NCBI GenBank assembly: GCA_902806105.1 | Contig: CADCVI010000042.1 | Span: 1 to 49,767, forward strand | Direction of reading: 5' to 3' | Source of the DNA: an uncultured Rubrobacteraceae bacterium | GTDB taxonomy: Bacteria > Actinomycetota > Rubrobacteria > Rubrobacterales > Rubrobacteraceae | Length of the DNA stretch: 49,767 nt | Part shown: piece after piece, positions 8,684 through 17,577 of the stretch | Numbering within the stretch: position 1 is the stretch's first letter | How the letters are laid out: every line of letters begins with the position of its first letter | The notes under the pieces: generated by a model | Databases searched by the model: none | Told to the model about the DNA's origin: nothing | Seen by the model: only the letters and a program-made list of their open reading frames with translations | Made by a program: the position numbers and the translations under genes

Positions 8684-9763
8684 TTGCTTGCGATGGAGGG
8701 TTCTGACAACAACGGGGCGTTGGATCCCGTCGAGGACCTCGGGCTGACCGAGGCCGAGATCCGGGGGGTGGCGAAGCGTCCCATCAGGGGGTCGCTCTGG
8801 AACTTTCTGAGCGACATGAGGACCCTGCTGAGCTTCACAGCCCTCAAGCGCGCCGTCCAGGAGTTCCAGCGCGACGACGCCCTCGGGCTCGCGGCCCAGC
8901 TCGCCTACTACCTGATCCTGGCCCTCTTCCCGTTCATCCTCTTCCTCGTCGCCGTCCTCGACACCTTCTCCAACCCGGAGTTCGCCCGCAAGGTCCTCGT
9001 CTACCTCCAGCAGGTGATGCCGACGCAGGTCTTCGAGATCATCGACGGCTACGTCAACGGGTTCCTCAGCAACGAGTCTTCGGCCCCGGGCCTCCTCTCC
9101 GTCGGCATACTGGGTACGATCTGGGCCGCCTCCGGGGCCTTCTCGGCGATCATCAACGCGCTGAACAAGGCCTACGACGTCGAGGAGACGCGCCCGTACT
9201 GGAAGGTGAAGGGGATCGCGATCCTCATGACGATAGGGCTCTCCGGCATCATCCTCACCGGCGTGCTGCTCCTCGTGGCAGGCCCGCCCATAGGCGAGGC
9301 CATCGCCGCGTACTTCGGTCTCGACAACGTCTTCGAGGTCACCTGGAACATCGCGCGCTGGCCCGCAGCTCTCCTGTTTCTGGTGCTCACCGTAGCGCTC
9401 ATCTACTACTTCGCCCCCGATGCGGAGCAGCCTTTTCGTTGGATCACGCCGGGGGGCTTTATAGGCGTCTTTCTCTGGATCCTCGCGAGCCTCGCCTTCA
9501 GGTTCTACCTTTCTACGGGCTTCAACTCCTACAGCGCCACCTACGGCTCCATCGGCGCCGTCATTATCCTGCTCCTCTACCTCTACATCTCCTCCCTGGC
9601 GATACTCTTCGGAGCCGAGCTCAACTCCACGCTGGTCAGGATGAAGCAGGAGATCTCCGGCAAGGAGATCCTCGACGCCGAACCCGCCAATGAGAAGCCC
9701 GGCATCCTCGAAAACGAGGCGCCGGGCAGCGGCAAGACCAACTCCTCACCTTCAACAAGCTAG
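8684..9763 (+). CDS. YihY/BrkB-family inner membrane protein
   Basis: Up to 359 residues with about six membrane segments and the family signatures AAQLAYYLILALFPF, GAFSAIINALNKAYD and FNSYSATYGSIGAVIILLLYLY. A cytoplasmic N-terminus of about 60 residues and a hydrophilic tail flank the core. The function of the family is not settled; it was once misassigned as RNase BN. The start is ambiguous. TTG 8684 lies 9 bases after a TACAAT box (8669-8674), fitting a leaderless transcript, while ATG 8693 in the same frame has only a weak GCAGG ahead. Confidence 0.88.
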   Translation: MLAMEGSDNNGALDPVEDLGLTEAEIRGVAKRPIRGSLWNFLSDMRTLLSFTALKRAVQEFQRDDALGLAAQLAYYLILALFPFILFLVAVLDTFSNPEFARKVLVYLQQVMPTQVFEIIDGYVNGFLSNESSAPGLLSVGILGTIWAASGAFSAIINALNKAYDVEETRPYWKVKGIAILMTIGLSGIILTGVLLLVAGPPIGEAIAAYFGLDNVFEVTWNIARWPAALLFLVLTVALIYYFAPDAEQPFRWITPGGFIGVFLWILASLAFRFYLSTGFNSYSATYGSIGAVIILLLYLYISSLAILFGAELNSTLVRMKQEISGKEILDAEPANEKPGILENEAPGSGKTNSSPSTS

Positions 9764-10105
9764 CCCCCATCCGAACGGGAAGCCGTGCGGCGTCGTGTGT
9801 AGTCCATCGCCCCCGACTTTCCCGTGGACAGTGGCGGGAACGTGTCCGAGACCGCTCTTCGACCGCGCAGGGCCGAAGCCACTCTCGAAAGCCGGCAACA
9901 CCCGAGGGCCGCTACGCACGGAAGATGGCAATACGGGCACGCTTGGGTTCGGCCAGAGCCGAGTTCGCCGCGCAGGATGTGCGTAGGCGCGGCTGTGAAG
10001 CTACTCTACAAACTCTGGTGTTCATTCGCGAGAATTCGCCGTTTCCGCTCACACACGGGTAGAACCTGGTAGCTGCCGTATACGCTTGCTATACTTTTAT
10101 GGTAC
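9764..10105. other. Gene-free stretch before tRNA-Ser
   Basis: The short open frames here have no recognisable domains. No terminator hairpin is evident after the YihY gene. The right end holds the likely tRNA promoter (TATACT, 10090-10095). Confidence 0.5.
10090..10095 (+). promoter_or_regulatory. -10 candidate of the tRNA-Ser gene
   Basis: TATACT lies 10 bases before the mature tRNA 5' end. The hexamer at the expected -35 distance is a poor match. Confidence 0.4.
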
Positions 10106-10195
10106 GGAGGAGTGGCTGAGTGGTTGAAAGCGGCACCCTGCTAAGGTGTTATACCTCTTAATGGGGTATCGAGGGTTCGAATCCCTCCTCCTCCG
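10106..10195 (+). tRNA. tRNA-Ser (anticodon GCT)
   Basis: A complete 90-nt cloverleaf is present. The acceptor stem is GGAGGAG (10106-10112) with CTCCTCC (10188-10194) and discriminator G. The anticodon stem GCACC/GGTGT encloses the loop CTGCTAA, with anticodon GCT reading AGC/AGT. The long variable arm is typical of serine, and the T arm is GAGGG-TTCGAAT-CCCTC. The CCA end is not encoded. tRNA genes are common integration sites and a decayed integrase lies 6 kb downstream, but I found no duplicated 3' end. Confidence 0.97.
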
Positions 10196-10504
10196 CTTGC
10201 AAGAACTTTTATCTCCAGAGAGAACACCGAGAACAAAGAAGAAGCACGGTATAGGGTCTGGTCCTTGTTGCACCAACGCGGTCTCCGGCCTCGTTCTCGG
10301 GTCCTGAGGTTGGTACGACCGGGGTGAATACCTTAAAGAGCAAGTGTTTTCGCTGGTGAGGGCGATCGGCTGCTAATCCGGGAAGCTCAACGAACGAGAG
10401 CCGGCGTAGTTCATCCTGTACCACGGTGACTGATATGAGCTAACTTATGCTGCTCGAAAGATGGCCAGTGTTGTGAACCGGGATGCGAGAGGGTCAGGGC
10501 GGAC
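10196..10504. other. Gene-free stretch after tRNA-Ser
   Basis: About 310 bases with no recognisable gene, strong hairpin or repeat on either strand. It presumably contains the promoter of the following kinase, but no clear elements are seen. Confidence 0.4.
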
Positions 10505-13012
10505 ATGAGGGAGTCGAACAGTCAGGTCGAGGTTATCCTCGAGAACATTACCGACGAGTTCTTCGCCGTGGACCCCGAATGGCGCTTCACCTACATCAAC
10601 CGTCAGGCGTTGCTCCGGATAAAAGAAGCGACGGGCCAGAGCCTGACGCGCGAGGATCTACTGGGGAAGAGCGTGTGGGAGATGCTCCCCGAGCAGGTAG
10701 GCTCCGTCTTCTACCAGAAGTATCACGAAGCGATGCGCGAGCAAACGACCGTCCACTTCGAACAGTACCTGCCGCCTACCGGGGAGTGGTGCGAGGTGCA
10801 CGTCTACCCCTCCGAGGAGGGGTTGGCGGTCTACGTCCAGGACGTTACCGAGCGCAAGCAGGCAGAGGAGCGTTTCAGGGCTACCTTCGAGCGGGCCGCA
10901 GTAGGCATCGCGCATGTCTCCGTCGACGGACGGATGCTGAGGATCAACGAGAAGCTCTGCGAAATCCTGGGCTACGCACGAGAAGAGCTACTAGATCTCG
11001 CCGTGCACGAAATCTCTTACCCGGAGGACCATGACGTCGATCTTGCGCAGTACCGCCGCATGTTGTCCGGCGAGATCGACTCTTACACCATAGAGAAACG
11101 CTTCGTGAGGAAAGATCGATCCCTGGTCTGGACCAACCTGGTGGTCTCGCTGGTGCGCGATCCTTCGGGGAAACCGGAGTATTCCATCGGGGCCGTCGAA
11201 GACATAACGGAGCGCAAACAGGCCGAGGAGGCTCTCCGGCGCAGCGAGGAGAGGTTCAAGGCGCAGTACAGGGGCATCCCCATCCCGACCATCTCGTGGC
11301 GTAGGGTCGGGGACGACTTCGAGCTGTCCGACTACAACGGGGCGGCCGACCGGATGACGCAGGGCGGATTGGCCGACTTGATGGGCATGAGGGCGAGCGA
11401 ATGGTACTCGGACAACCCGCAGATTATGGGGGCGCTCTCGCGCTGTTACGGCGAAGGCACCACTATTCACCATGAGTCGCCGTGGCACATGAGGACCACG
11501 GGGGAACACAAGCATCTCGCCGTCACCTTCGCGTACATCCCACCCGACCTCGTTGTGACGCACGTCGAAGACATAACCGAGCGCAAGCGGGCAGAAGAGG
11601 CGCTGGAGGAGAACCACACGTTGCTACGCTCCATTATCGAGGGAGCGTCGGATCCCATCTTCCTGAAGGACACTCAGTGTCGCTTCTTGCTGGCCAACTC
11701 TTCCGCAGCCGAGGTTTTGGGCACGTCGGTCGACGAACTACTCGGTAAGGAAAGCGCCGAGTTCATGCCGCCCGAGACGGCGAGAAGGACCATGGAAGTC
11801 GATCGCCGGGTCATCGAGACGAACGAATCGCAGTCGGGCGAAGAGCACATGACCGTGCAGGGCGTCCAAAGAACCTACCTTTTCACCAAGACGCCCTACC
11901 GGGACCGCCGAGGCGAGGTCGCCGGCGTTATCGGTATCGGACGCGACATAACCGAACGCAAGCAGGCGGAGGTTGCGTTGCGCCAGTCTAAAGAGCGCTT
12001 CCACTCCCTGGTGCAGTACAGCTCGGACATTATCACGATCCTCGCCTCCGACGGGACCGGGCGCTACCAGAGTCCGGCGATACAATTAATACTAGGCTAC
12101 GAGCCCGAAGAGCTGATCGAGAAGAACGTATTTGCCTACGTTCATCCAGAGGACCTCGATCGGGTACTGAGTGCGTTCGACCATCTCCTGAACAACCCCG
12201 AGACCCACCCGATGGTGGAGTTCAGATTCCGGAACAAAGACGGCTCGTGGCGATATCTCGAAGCTATCGGAAGCAACCTCTTGCAAGACCCGGGCATTGC
12301 GGGGGTGGTGATCAACTCCCGGGACATAACGGAACGCAAGAAGCTGGAAGAGAACCAGCAGAGGTTTTTCGCCAACGCCGCCCATCAACTCAAGACGCCC
12401 ATTACCACCATAGTCGGTGCCGCGGAACTGCTGGTAACCATACAGGGGCTGGATGACCCCAAGAAGAGTCAACTCTTGGATCACATCTTCTCCGAAGCCC
12501 TCCGCATGCAACGGCTGTCAGACGACCTGCTGCGCCTGGCCAAGATGGGCCGTGATCGGCGGGATCCCGAACCCGAGGCGGTTGATCTGACCGCAGCCTC
12601 CCGGCAGGCGGCGGGGCGCATGATGCCGCTTGCCGAGAACCTCGGGCTCACCCTTCGCGTCGTAGGCGATGGCGGTCGCGCGCTCGCCGATCCCGAGTGG
12701 CTGCAGGAGGTGCTCCTCATCCTGCTGAGCAACGCCGCGAAATATTCCGATCCCGCTCGGGAGATTCGCCTGGAAGCGAGAGAAAACACCATCGCCGTGG
12801 AAGATGAGGGGGCGGGGATAAGCAACGCCGACCTGCCCCATGTTTTCGAGCGCTTCTATCGCGGCAAGGGCAACACGGAGGGCTTCGGACTCGGGCTTTC
12901 CATCGGCCGGGAACTCGTCGAGCGCATGGGTGGAAGTATCAGTATCAGCTCGCGGGAAGGTTCCGGCACAAGGGTCGAACTCGAGCTGCCGGGCACGGAT
13001 ACGTATGCCTAA
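10505..13012 (+). CDS. Five-PAS soluble histidine kinase
   Basis: 835 residues with no membrane segment, so probably cytoplasmic. Five PAS/PAC modules lie at about 1-120, 122-245, 250-365, 370-490 and 495-615, most ending in a DITERK-like junction. HisKA has the phospho-acceptor His627 (AAHQLKTPI) and HATPase has SNAAKYS, DEGAGIS and GLGLS motifs. PAS5 resembles modules 5 and 6 of the kinase at 4998 (SSDIITI), so the two are related. Its stop overlaps the start of the following regulator by eight bases, marking a co-translated two-component pair. The upstream RBS is weak. Confidence 0.92.
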   Translation: MRESNSQVEVILENITDEFFAVDPEWRFTYINRQALLRIKEATGQSLTREDLLGKSVWEMLPEQVGSVFYQKYHEAMREQTTVHFEQYLPPTGEWCEVHVYPSEEGLAVYVQDVTERKQAEERFRATFERAAVGIAHVSVDGRMLRINEKLCEILGYAREELLDLAVHEISYPEDHDVDLAQYRRMLSGEIDSYTIEKRFVRKDRSLVWTNLVVSLVRDPSGKPEYSIGAVEDITERKQAEEALRRSEERFKAQYRGIPIPTISWRRVGDDFELSDYNGAADRMTQGGLADLMGMRASEWYSDNPQIMGALSRCYGEGTTIHHESPWHMRTTGEHKHLAVTFAYIPPDLVVTHVEDITERKRAEEALEENHTLLRSIIEGASDPIFLKDTQCRFLLANSSAAEVLGTSVDELLGKESAEFMPPETARRTMEVDRRVIETNESQSGEEHMTVQGVQRTYLFTKTPYRDRRGEVAGVIGIGRDITERKQAEVALRQSKERFHSLVQYSSDIITILASDGTGRYQSPAIQLILGYEPEELIEKNVFAYVHPEDLDRVLSAFDHLLNNPETHPMVEFRFRNKDGSWRYLEAIGSNLLQDPGIAGVVINSRDITERKKLEENQQRFFANAAHQLKTPITTIVGAAELLVTIQGLDDPKKSQLLDHIFSEALRMQRLSDDLLRLAKMGRDRRDPEPEAVDLTAASRQAAGRMMPLAENLGLTLRVVGDGGRALADPEWLQEVLLILLSNAAKYSDPAREIRLEARENTIAVEDEGAGISNADLPHVFERFYRGKGNTEGFGLGLSIGRELVERMGGSISISSREGSGTRVELELPGTDTYA

Positions 13013-13712
13013 GGTGATGATCGTGGAGGACGATTGTGGCGTCCGGGATGTCGTGGGGATCGCCCTCGAGTACGAGGGCATGGACGTGGAGGCGGTTAGG
13101 AGCGGCGAGGCCGCCCTCGATCTTCTCGGCCCTTCCCACCCCTTCGACCTGCTGATCCTGGACGTTATGCTCCCGGGTATCGACGGGATCGAGCTCTGCC
13201 GGCAGGTGCGCGCCCGCGACAACGTGCCCATAATAATGCTCACGGCAAGGGACGACGAGACGAGCGTAGTCGTCGGGCTCGAGGTAGGCGCCGACGACTA
13301 CGTGACCAAACCGTTCAGCACCAGGCAGCTGGCGAGCAGGGTGCGGGCCAACCTGCGCCGCCGGCGGTTGGACGCCCAGACCGCAGGACAAAAGTTGGCG
13401 TTCCCCGGCCTCGTGGTGGATGTCTCGCGTCGCCAGGTGTGGGTCCGTGATCGGCTGGTCCGTCTCACCCCCACGGAGTTCGACATTCTCATGATCCTCG
13501 CGACCCAGCCGGGGCGAGTTTTGCACCGGGGACAGATCCTGCGCCAACTTCGGGATGCGGAGTTCACCGGGGGTGCGCGCACGATCGACACGCATATCGG
13601 GCACCTCCGGAAGAAGGTGGAGGAGGATCCCCGGAACCCGCGCTACATCCGGACCGAGCCCGGCATAGGTTACAGGTTCGGCGAGGACCTCGAGTTGGCG
13701 CCTCAGGCCTGA
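13005..13712 (+). CDS. OmpR/PhoB-family response regulator
   Basis: 235 residues from ATG 13005 (MPKVMIVEDD). The same frame runs open upstream to 12840, but that part lies inside the kinase gene and is not receiver-like. The receiver has its phospho-acceptor in LLILDVMLPG and Lys in YVTKPF. The winged helix has LTPTEFDILMILATQPG and IDTHIGHLRKKVEEDP. The ATG sits within the last codons of the kinase gene (TATGCCTAA), so it is probably expressed by coupled translation and phosphorylated by that kinase. Confidence 0.92.
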   Translation: MPKVMIVEDDCGVRDVVGIALEYEGMDVEAVRSGEAALDLLGPSHPFDLLILDVMLPGIDGIELCRQVRARDNVPIIMLTARDDETSVVVGLEVGADDYVTKPFSTRQLASRVRANLRRRRLDAQTAGQKLAFPGLVVDVSRRQVWVRDRLVRLTPTEFDILMILATQPGRVLHRGQILRQLRDAEFTGGARTIDTHIGHLRKKVEEDPRNPRYIRTEPGIGYRFGEDLELAPQA

Positions 13713-14253
13713 CCTGACCTCTTCGCCCCTCCAGGCGTTACGACAAACCCAACCATCGCGGGCCGGCGGAAGCCCAGACACCGGTCCGTCCCCCGAGGTC
13801 GACGTGGCAATTGGCTGCTCGAAAAGGTTGAAGCTCTCAAGAACGGGTCTAGAGTCCACGGACACACAGGGGCCTTCCGCGATGCTCCGTCGGTCGAGCA
13901 GGGCAAGCACGAATGCCCTGTCAAGAAAAATCCACAACTAACACGACGGTTCTTGGCACGGGCGTTCTATATCTGGGTACACGAGCGGTTGTCTGTGCAT
14001 GCACGCTGTACAAAGGCAGGAATGGGAGCAGCATGACGAAGGCGGTTGCTACCGAGCCACCGGCTCGAACAGGGGTACGGCTCTTACCGGGGCACGCTAC
14101 AGCGGACCCGTCGTACGCGCGGGACGAGTTGTGACCGGTCGCTGCAAGAGGCAACACGATCGGGACGACCGTGTGTCCGACTCCGAACGCGGCGCGAACG
14201 GATCGCGCCGGGTGGAGGGGGATGTCAGGGCCGCGACTCCGAGTAAGGACGAG
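13713..14253. other. Poorly coding stretch before the HD-GYP gene
   Basis: About 540 bases without a recognisable gene. The HD-GYP frame stays open back to ATG 13999, but that segment is Arg-rich, lacks domain similarity and has unbiased third positions, so it may be only partly coding. Confidence 0.4.
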
Positions 14254-15477
14254 ATGCTTATCAAGCTCGTCCGGGAGACTAGAGACGCCCTGCAAACCAT
14301 CGTCGGCGTGGTCGATTTCCTGGTTAGAACGCCCCTCTCCACCCAACAGAGCGAGTACATCGGATATGCATCGAGCGCTGCGGAGCAGTTGGAAGCTTCG
14401 GTGGCCAAGACCGAGGCCGATCTGAGCACGTTGTCCGACTGCGCCACAGTACGTGGCGTCGATGCGGTCGAGAAGCTCCTGTCCATCGCCAGGGAGGCCC
14501 TTGGCATGGACGTCTCCTTTGTTTCCCGCTTCACGGAGGGGCAGATGGTGTTTCGAGCCCTCGACGGGGACGCAAGCTCCTTTGGATGGCGAGAAGGAGA
14601 AGGAGTGCCACTCGAAAGGACCTTCTGCGGGCACATCATGGAGGGAACTCTCCCGAACGTGATACCCGACGTGAAGGACTACGAGCGCGCCAACGATCTG
14701 GATATTGCGAACGAGGCCAACATCGGCTCGTACGTCGGCCTGCCGCTCCAGTTCTCCGACGGTCGGGTCTACGGCACGCTGTGCTGCCTGAGCCACTCCG
14801 CCGATCCGAAGTTGCTGGAACGGGACATGACCTTCATGAAGGTACTCGTCCGCCTGGTGGCCGACCAACTCGAACGCGAAGAGTTGGAAGCGGGAAACCG
14901 CCAGGCGCAGACCAAGGAGACGAGCATAGACGCGCTGCTCGCTGCTCTGGCAGCGCGCGACGGCTACACGAGGGATCACTCCGTCGCGCTGGTCGCACAC
15001 GCAACGGCGGTGGCGCGGCGGATGGGCCTCTCGGAGAGCGAGGTGACCGAGATCGAGCAGGCCGCCATCCTCCACGATATAGGAAAGATAGGCGTCGCCG
15101 ACGAGAGCCTCAAGAAGCCCGGGATACTCACCGAAGCCGAGTGGGAGGACGTGCGGTCTCACTCCGTAATCGGGGAGAAGATCGTTTCGGCCACGCAAGG
15201 ACTCGCCCACATCACACCCGTCATCAGACACGTACACGAACGGTGGGATGGCAAGGGCTACCCCGACGGGCTCTCGGGCGAGGAGATCCCCCTCGCAAGC
15301 CGAATCATCTCCGTGTGCGATGCTTTTCACGCTATGACCTCCGAGCGGCCCTACCGTAAAGCGTTGGGCTTCCAGGTAGCGCTCGAAGAGCTGAGGAAGT
15401 ACGCCGGGGTGCAGTTCTGTCCCCACACGGTGGAAGCGTTCCTCGACTTGGTCAGCGACGTTGACAAGGAAGAGTGA
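14254..15477 (+). CDS. GAF/HD-GYP protein with degenerate HisKA-like segment
   Basis: A helical HisKA-like segment of about 60 residues comes first (IVGVVDFLVRTPLSTQQSEY). A GAF domain follows (LLSIAREALGMDVSFVSRF; GTLCCLS) and then a C-terminal HD-GYP domain with HDIGK, HERWDG and GYPDG. HD-GYP enzymes usually hydrolyse cyclic di-GMP. In the HisKA-like part the SHEIRTPL box reads VRETRDAL, so the phospho-acceptor His is replaced by Arg. This makes it a likely dimerisation or docking module rather than a kinase domain; there is no HATPase. ATG 14254 has TAAGGA five bases upstream; in-frame starts at 13999 (ATG), 14173 and 14212 (GTG) are alternatives, and similarity just before 14254 makes an earlier start possible. 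Confidence 0.83.
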   Translation: MLIKLVRETRDALQTIVGVVDFLVRTPLSTQQSEYIGYASSAAEQLEASVAKTEADLSTLSDCATVRGVDAVEKLLSIAREALGMDVSFVSRFTEGQMVFRALDGDASSFGWREGEGVPLERTFCGHIMEGTLPNVIPDVKDYERANDLDIANEANIGSYVGLPLQFSDGRVYGTLCCLSHSADPKLLERDMTFMKVLVRLVADQLEREELEAGNRQAQTKETSIDALLAALAARDGYTRDHSVALVAHATAVARRMGLSESEVTEIEQAAILHDIGKIGVADESLKKPGILTEAEWEDVRSHSVIGEKIVSATQGLAHITPVIRHVHERWDGKGYPDGLSGEEIPLASRIISVCDAFHAMTSERPYRKALGFQVALEELRKYAGVQFCPHTVEAFLDLVSDVDKEE

Positions 15478-15895
15478 TGTCCTGGCTCCGCAGGGCTCCC
15501 CGTGGCGAACAACGGCCAGCTTCTCGGGCTGAGGAGCGCAGGACTATCCGTACAGGAGTAGTCTCGGCGCGAATCGGAGAACCAATACGGCGGAGCAGTC
15601 GGAGAAACAGGGGTTGCACGCGCGGCTACGCCGCCACGAAAGGTTTACGTCCTGAAGGTATCTGCTCGGGCATCGTAATTCTCTCCGACGGCGAGCAGAT
15701 CAACGCCAAGCATGCCAGGCGGGTCGAGCGCTGCGCATGTCCGGTACCAGGCTCGGTCTGCCCGGATGTCCGTCGAAGGACAACGCGGCAGGGGCACAAG
15801 CTGCGAAAGGCTTCTGTCGCGGGTCGACGACAAGCTACAAACCCGTCTCAAAGCGGATACCGAGCTGACAATAGACGGTTGCGGAAGGCACAAAG
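15478..15895. other. Gene-poor stretch
   Basis: No convincing gene. Open frames here are Arg-rich and domain-free, with scattered third-position composition, as expected for decayed DNA. The right end contains the RBS (GGAAGG, 15883-15888) of the next small gene. Confidence 0.4.
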
Positions 15896-16075
15896 ATGAT
15901 CGTTTCGTGCACCTCGTGCGGGCACAAAGTCTGGTCGGTAGATCGTGAGGTAGACAGGCAACTCGTACGGGTCCATTTCGATGGGGAGGAGACGAGCGAA
16001 ACCTACGCAGATCAAGTAGTGCTTTGTCCAGGATGCGGGAAAAGGTTGCCCGGGCCACTCTCCGCGGAGCGGTGA
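15896..16075 (+). CDS. 59-aa zinc-ribbon protein
   Basis: ATG 15896 is preceded by GGAAGG with a 7-base spacer. The product starts MIVSCTSCGHK and carries a second knuckle LCPGCGKRLPG, so Cys5, Cys8, Cys44 and Cys47 make a four-Cys zinc-ribbon pattern. Between the knuckles is a polar stretch of alternating hydrophobic and charged residues that could form a small beta sheet. Such mini-ribbons act as nucleic acid or protein adaptors, but no specific role can be assigned. It is an intact island in otherwise eroded DNA. Confidence 0.68.
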   Translation: MIVSCTSCGHKVWSVDREVDRQLVRVHFDGEETSETYADQVVLCPGCGKRLPGPLSAER

Positions 16076-16265
16076 CACCTTTGACGGATGCCGAACACGT
16101 TTATCAGGACCTGGGCATGCCGGCTACAGCTCCGGGGTCCTCGACATCGATCTCGGCTCGAACGAGAGGTCCTTGTCGGGAGATCGTGGCCTCCATCGCG
16201 GCTGTCCGGTCCCCGCCCCCCGCGGCACGCGGCCGTAGTAACACGGCGCCAACGCTACCGAAGCG
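16076..16265. other. Gene-poor stretch left of the integrase fossil
   Basis: No recognisable gene; the small frames overlapping this part have no family resemblance. Confidence 0.3.
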
Positions 16266-16269
16266 TTTT

Positions 16270-16560
16270 TCAGGAGTCTCCGAACGGGTTACGAACCGTA
16301 CTCACGAGGGAGCAGCAGCGTGGCAAACGTATGCCGGAGATCGTGGAATCGCATGCGGGTGCGAGCGCAGCAGGAGTGTTCTGAAGGACGCGACGCAAGG
16401 GCTGTGGAAGTCCATCGAGCCTCTCGCCGTGGGTGCAGAGGACGAGGGGGCACACTGCCCGTCCCCTCCCTTCCGAGAGCTTGCTGGTTCCGAAGATTTT
16501 GGCGCCGGTGTAACCATACCGGCCTATGTTCATCTAACAAGGTGTGGGCCCGCAAACCGA
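16270..16560 (-). pseudogene. Decayed tyrosine recombinase (integrase) C-terminal fragment
   Basis: On the minus strand one frame encodes RMRFHDLRHTFATLLL (about 16361-16314), the box II HxLRH signature of tyrosine recombinases, then stops soon after (PREYGS). The preceding part of the catalytic domain is recognisable only by switching frame: a stretch reading like ARGSMDFHS...ASFRTLLLR lies in one frame and RGRAVCPL-like residues in another. The catalytic Tyr region and the N-terminal half are not found. This is the remnant of an integrase, probably from a lost mobile element, with at least one frameshift. Confidence 0.65.
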
Positions 16561-16968
16561 GCGGACGCTAACTGACGTGAAAGCTTTACCCTCGGAGGGC
16601 TCAAAGACCGTGCGCGGGCCCACACCCACATACTAGACGGGTCGTACGAAAGGACGCAAGAGATAGAAGGGACGGGGCCGAGTTCTTTCGGGGCCGGGAC
16701 CCATCGCAACTGCGTACTTTCCATACCTCCCCAACCGCCGGACTTTGACGAAACCTTCTACCTGATTGCTCCCCCACGCCTCCTGACCCTCCTCGCGTCG
16801 TGGCTCCGGCCCACCCCCCTCGGTTTAGGCGTAACAGCCCCATTATCCCTTCGACGCGCCCTCGAACGGACGGGGTGGCCTACGCTACATGCCTCACTTC
16901 CGTTTCGCTCTTCTATCGAATATGTTCGTCTTGTTGAACGATCAAAGGCGAAGCCAGAAGGAGGGTGC
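16561..16968. other. Gene-poor stretch right of the integrase fossil
   Basis: No intact gene. Minus-strand frames here would cover the missing N-terminal half of the integrase, but I see no clear similarity. The last bases contain the RBS of the next gene. Confidence 0.3.
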
Positions 16969-17577
16969 ATGTCGTCGAGCTTCATTCGGAGGGGCGGGCT
17001 GGCGGCGATGACGGGCGGCGTGCTCTGGGCGCTCACGCCGTTGCGGGAGCCTCTCCTCGGGGGCAGGTTTCCAGGCGATCCGGTCTTCCGGCCTTACAAC
17101 TTCGTGCTGCTCGTCATCGCGGTGCTGCTGGCCGTGGGCTTGTTGGCTTTTCATACCCGCTACGGAGAGAGTTATGGGCGTCTGGGTATGGCGGGAGTCT
17201 TCGTGACCTTCGGCGGATATGCGCTCCTGTTCTTCGGCAGTTTGCCGGCGGTTCTGTTTTCCTCGGAAGGGCTGAGAGGCCTCGTCAGGGTGGGCCAGGA
17301 CCTCGGCTTCCTGGGAGCGCTCGTAGCAGGAGTCGGCGCTCTCCTTCTCGGCGTCGCCTTGCGGAAGGCGCGGGCCGTACCGCGAGGCGCGGCGCTGCTG
17401 CTCGTCATCTCACTTCCGATCGGGCTTGTGGGCACCACGGTGATGGCATCTGTGGGCCTGGAGGACACCGCCGGACTTCCGTTGACGGTCCTGTATGGCG
17501 GCGCCTGGGCAATACTCGGATATCACCTCCGGTCAGAGGCGAGCACTACGGGACGGCAGCCCTCGCGCGTTATATGA
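16969..17577 (+). CDS. Six-helix membrane protein of unknown function
   Basis: 202 residues from ATG 16969 with a strong AGAAGGAGGG RBS. About six hydrophobic segments are seen (for example FVLLVIAVLLAVGLLAF, FLGALVAGVGALLLGVAL and LLLVISLPIGLVGTTVMA), with short loops and a polar C-terminus. It is not a family I can name. It stands alone between two gene-poor stretches, so the context says little. It resembles the predicted membrane protein at 28453 in general layout. Confidence 0.75.
   Translation: MSSSFIRRGGLAAMTGGVLWALTPLREPLLGGRFPGDPVFRPYNFVLLVIAVLLAVGLLAFHTRYGESYGRLGMAGVFVTFGGYALLFFGSLPAVLFSSEGLRGLVRVGQDLGFLGALVAGVGALLLGVALRKARAVPRGAALLLVISLPIGLVGTTVMASVGLEDTAGLPLTVLYGGAWAILGYHLRSEASTTGRQPSRVI

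Noticed and set aside
10106..10195. Direct repeat of the tRNA-Ser 3' end as an integration site
   Set aside because: No second copy of the T-arm/acceptor sequence was found by eye near the integrase fossil.
13999..14253. N-terminal extension of the HD-GYP gene from ATG 13999
   Set aside because: The segment is Arg-rich with unbiased third positions and no domain, and a better RBS precedes ATG 14254. Kept only as an alternative.
15478..15899. 141-codon open frame after the HD-GYP gene
   Set aside because: No RBS advantage, basic random-like composition, no domain; overlaps the well-supported zinc-ribbon gene.
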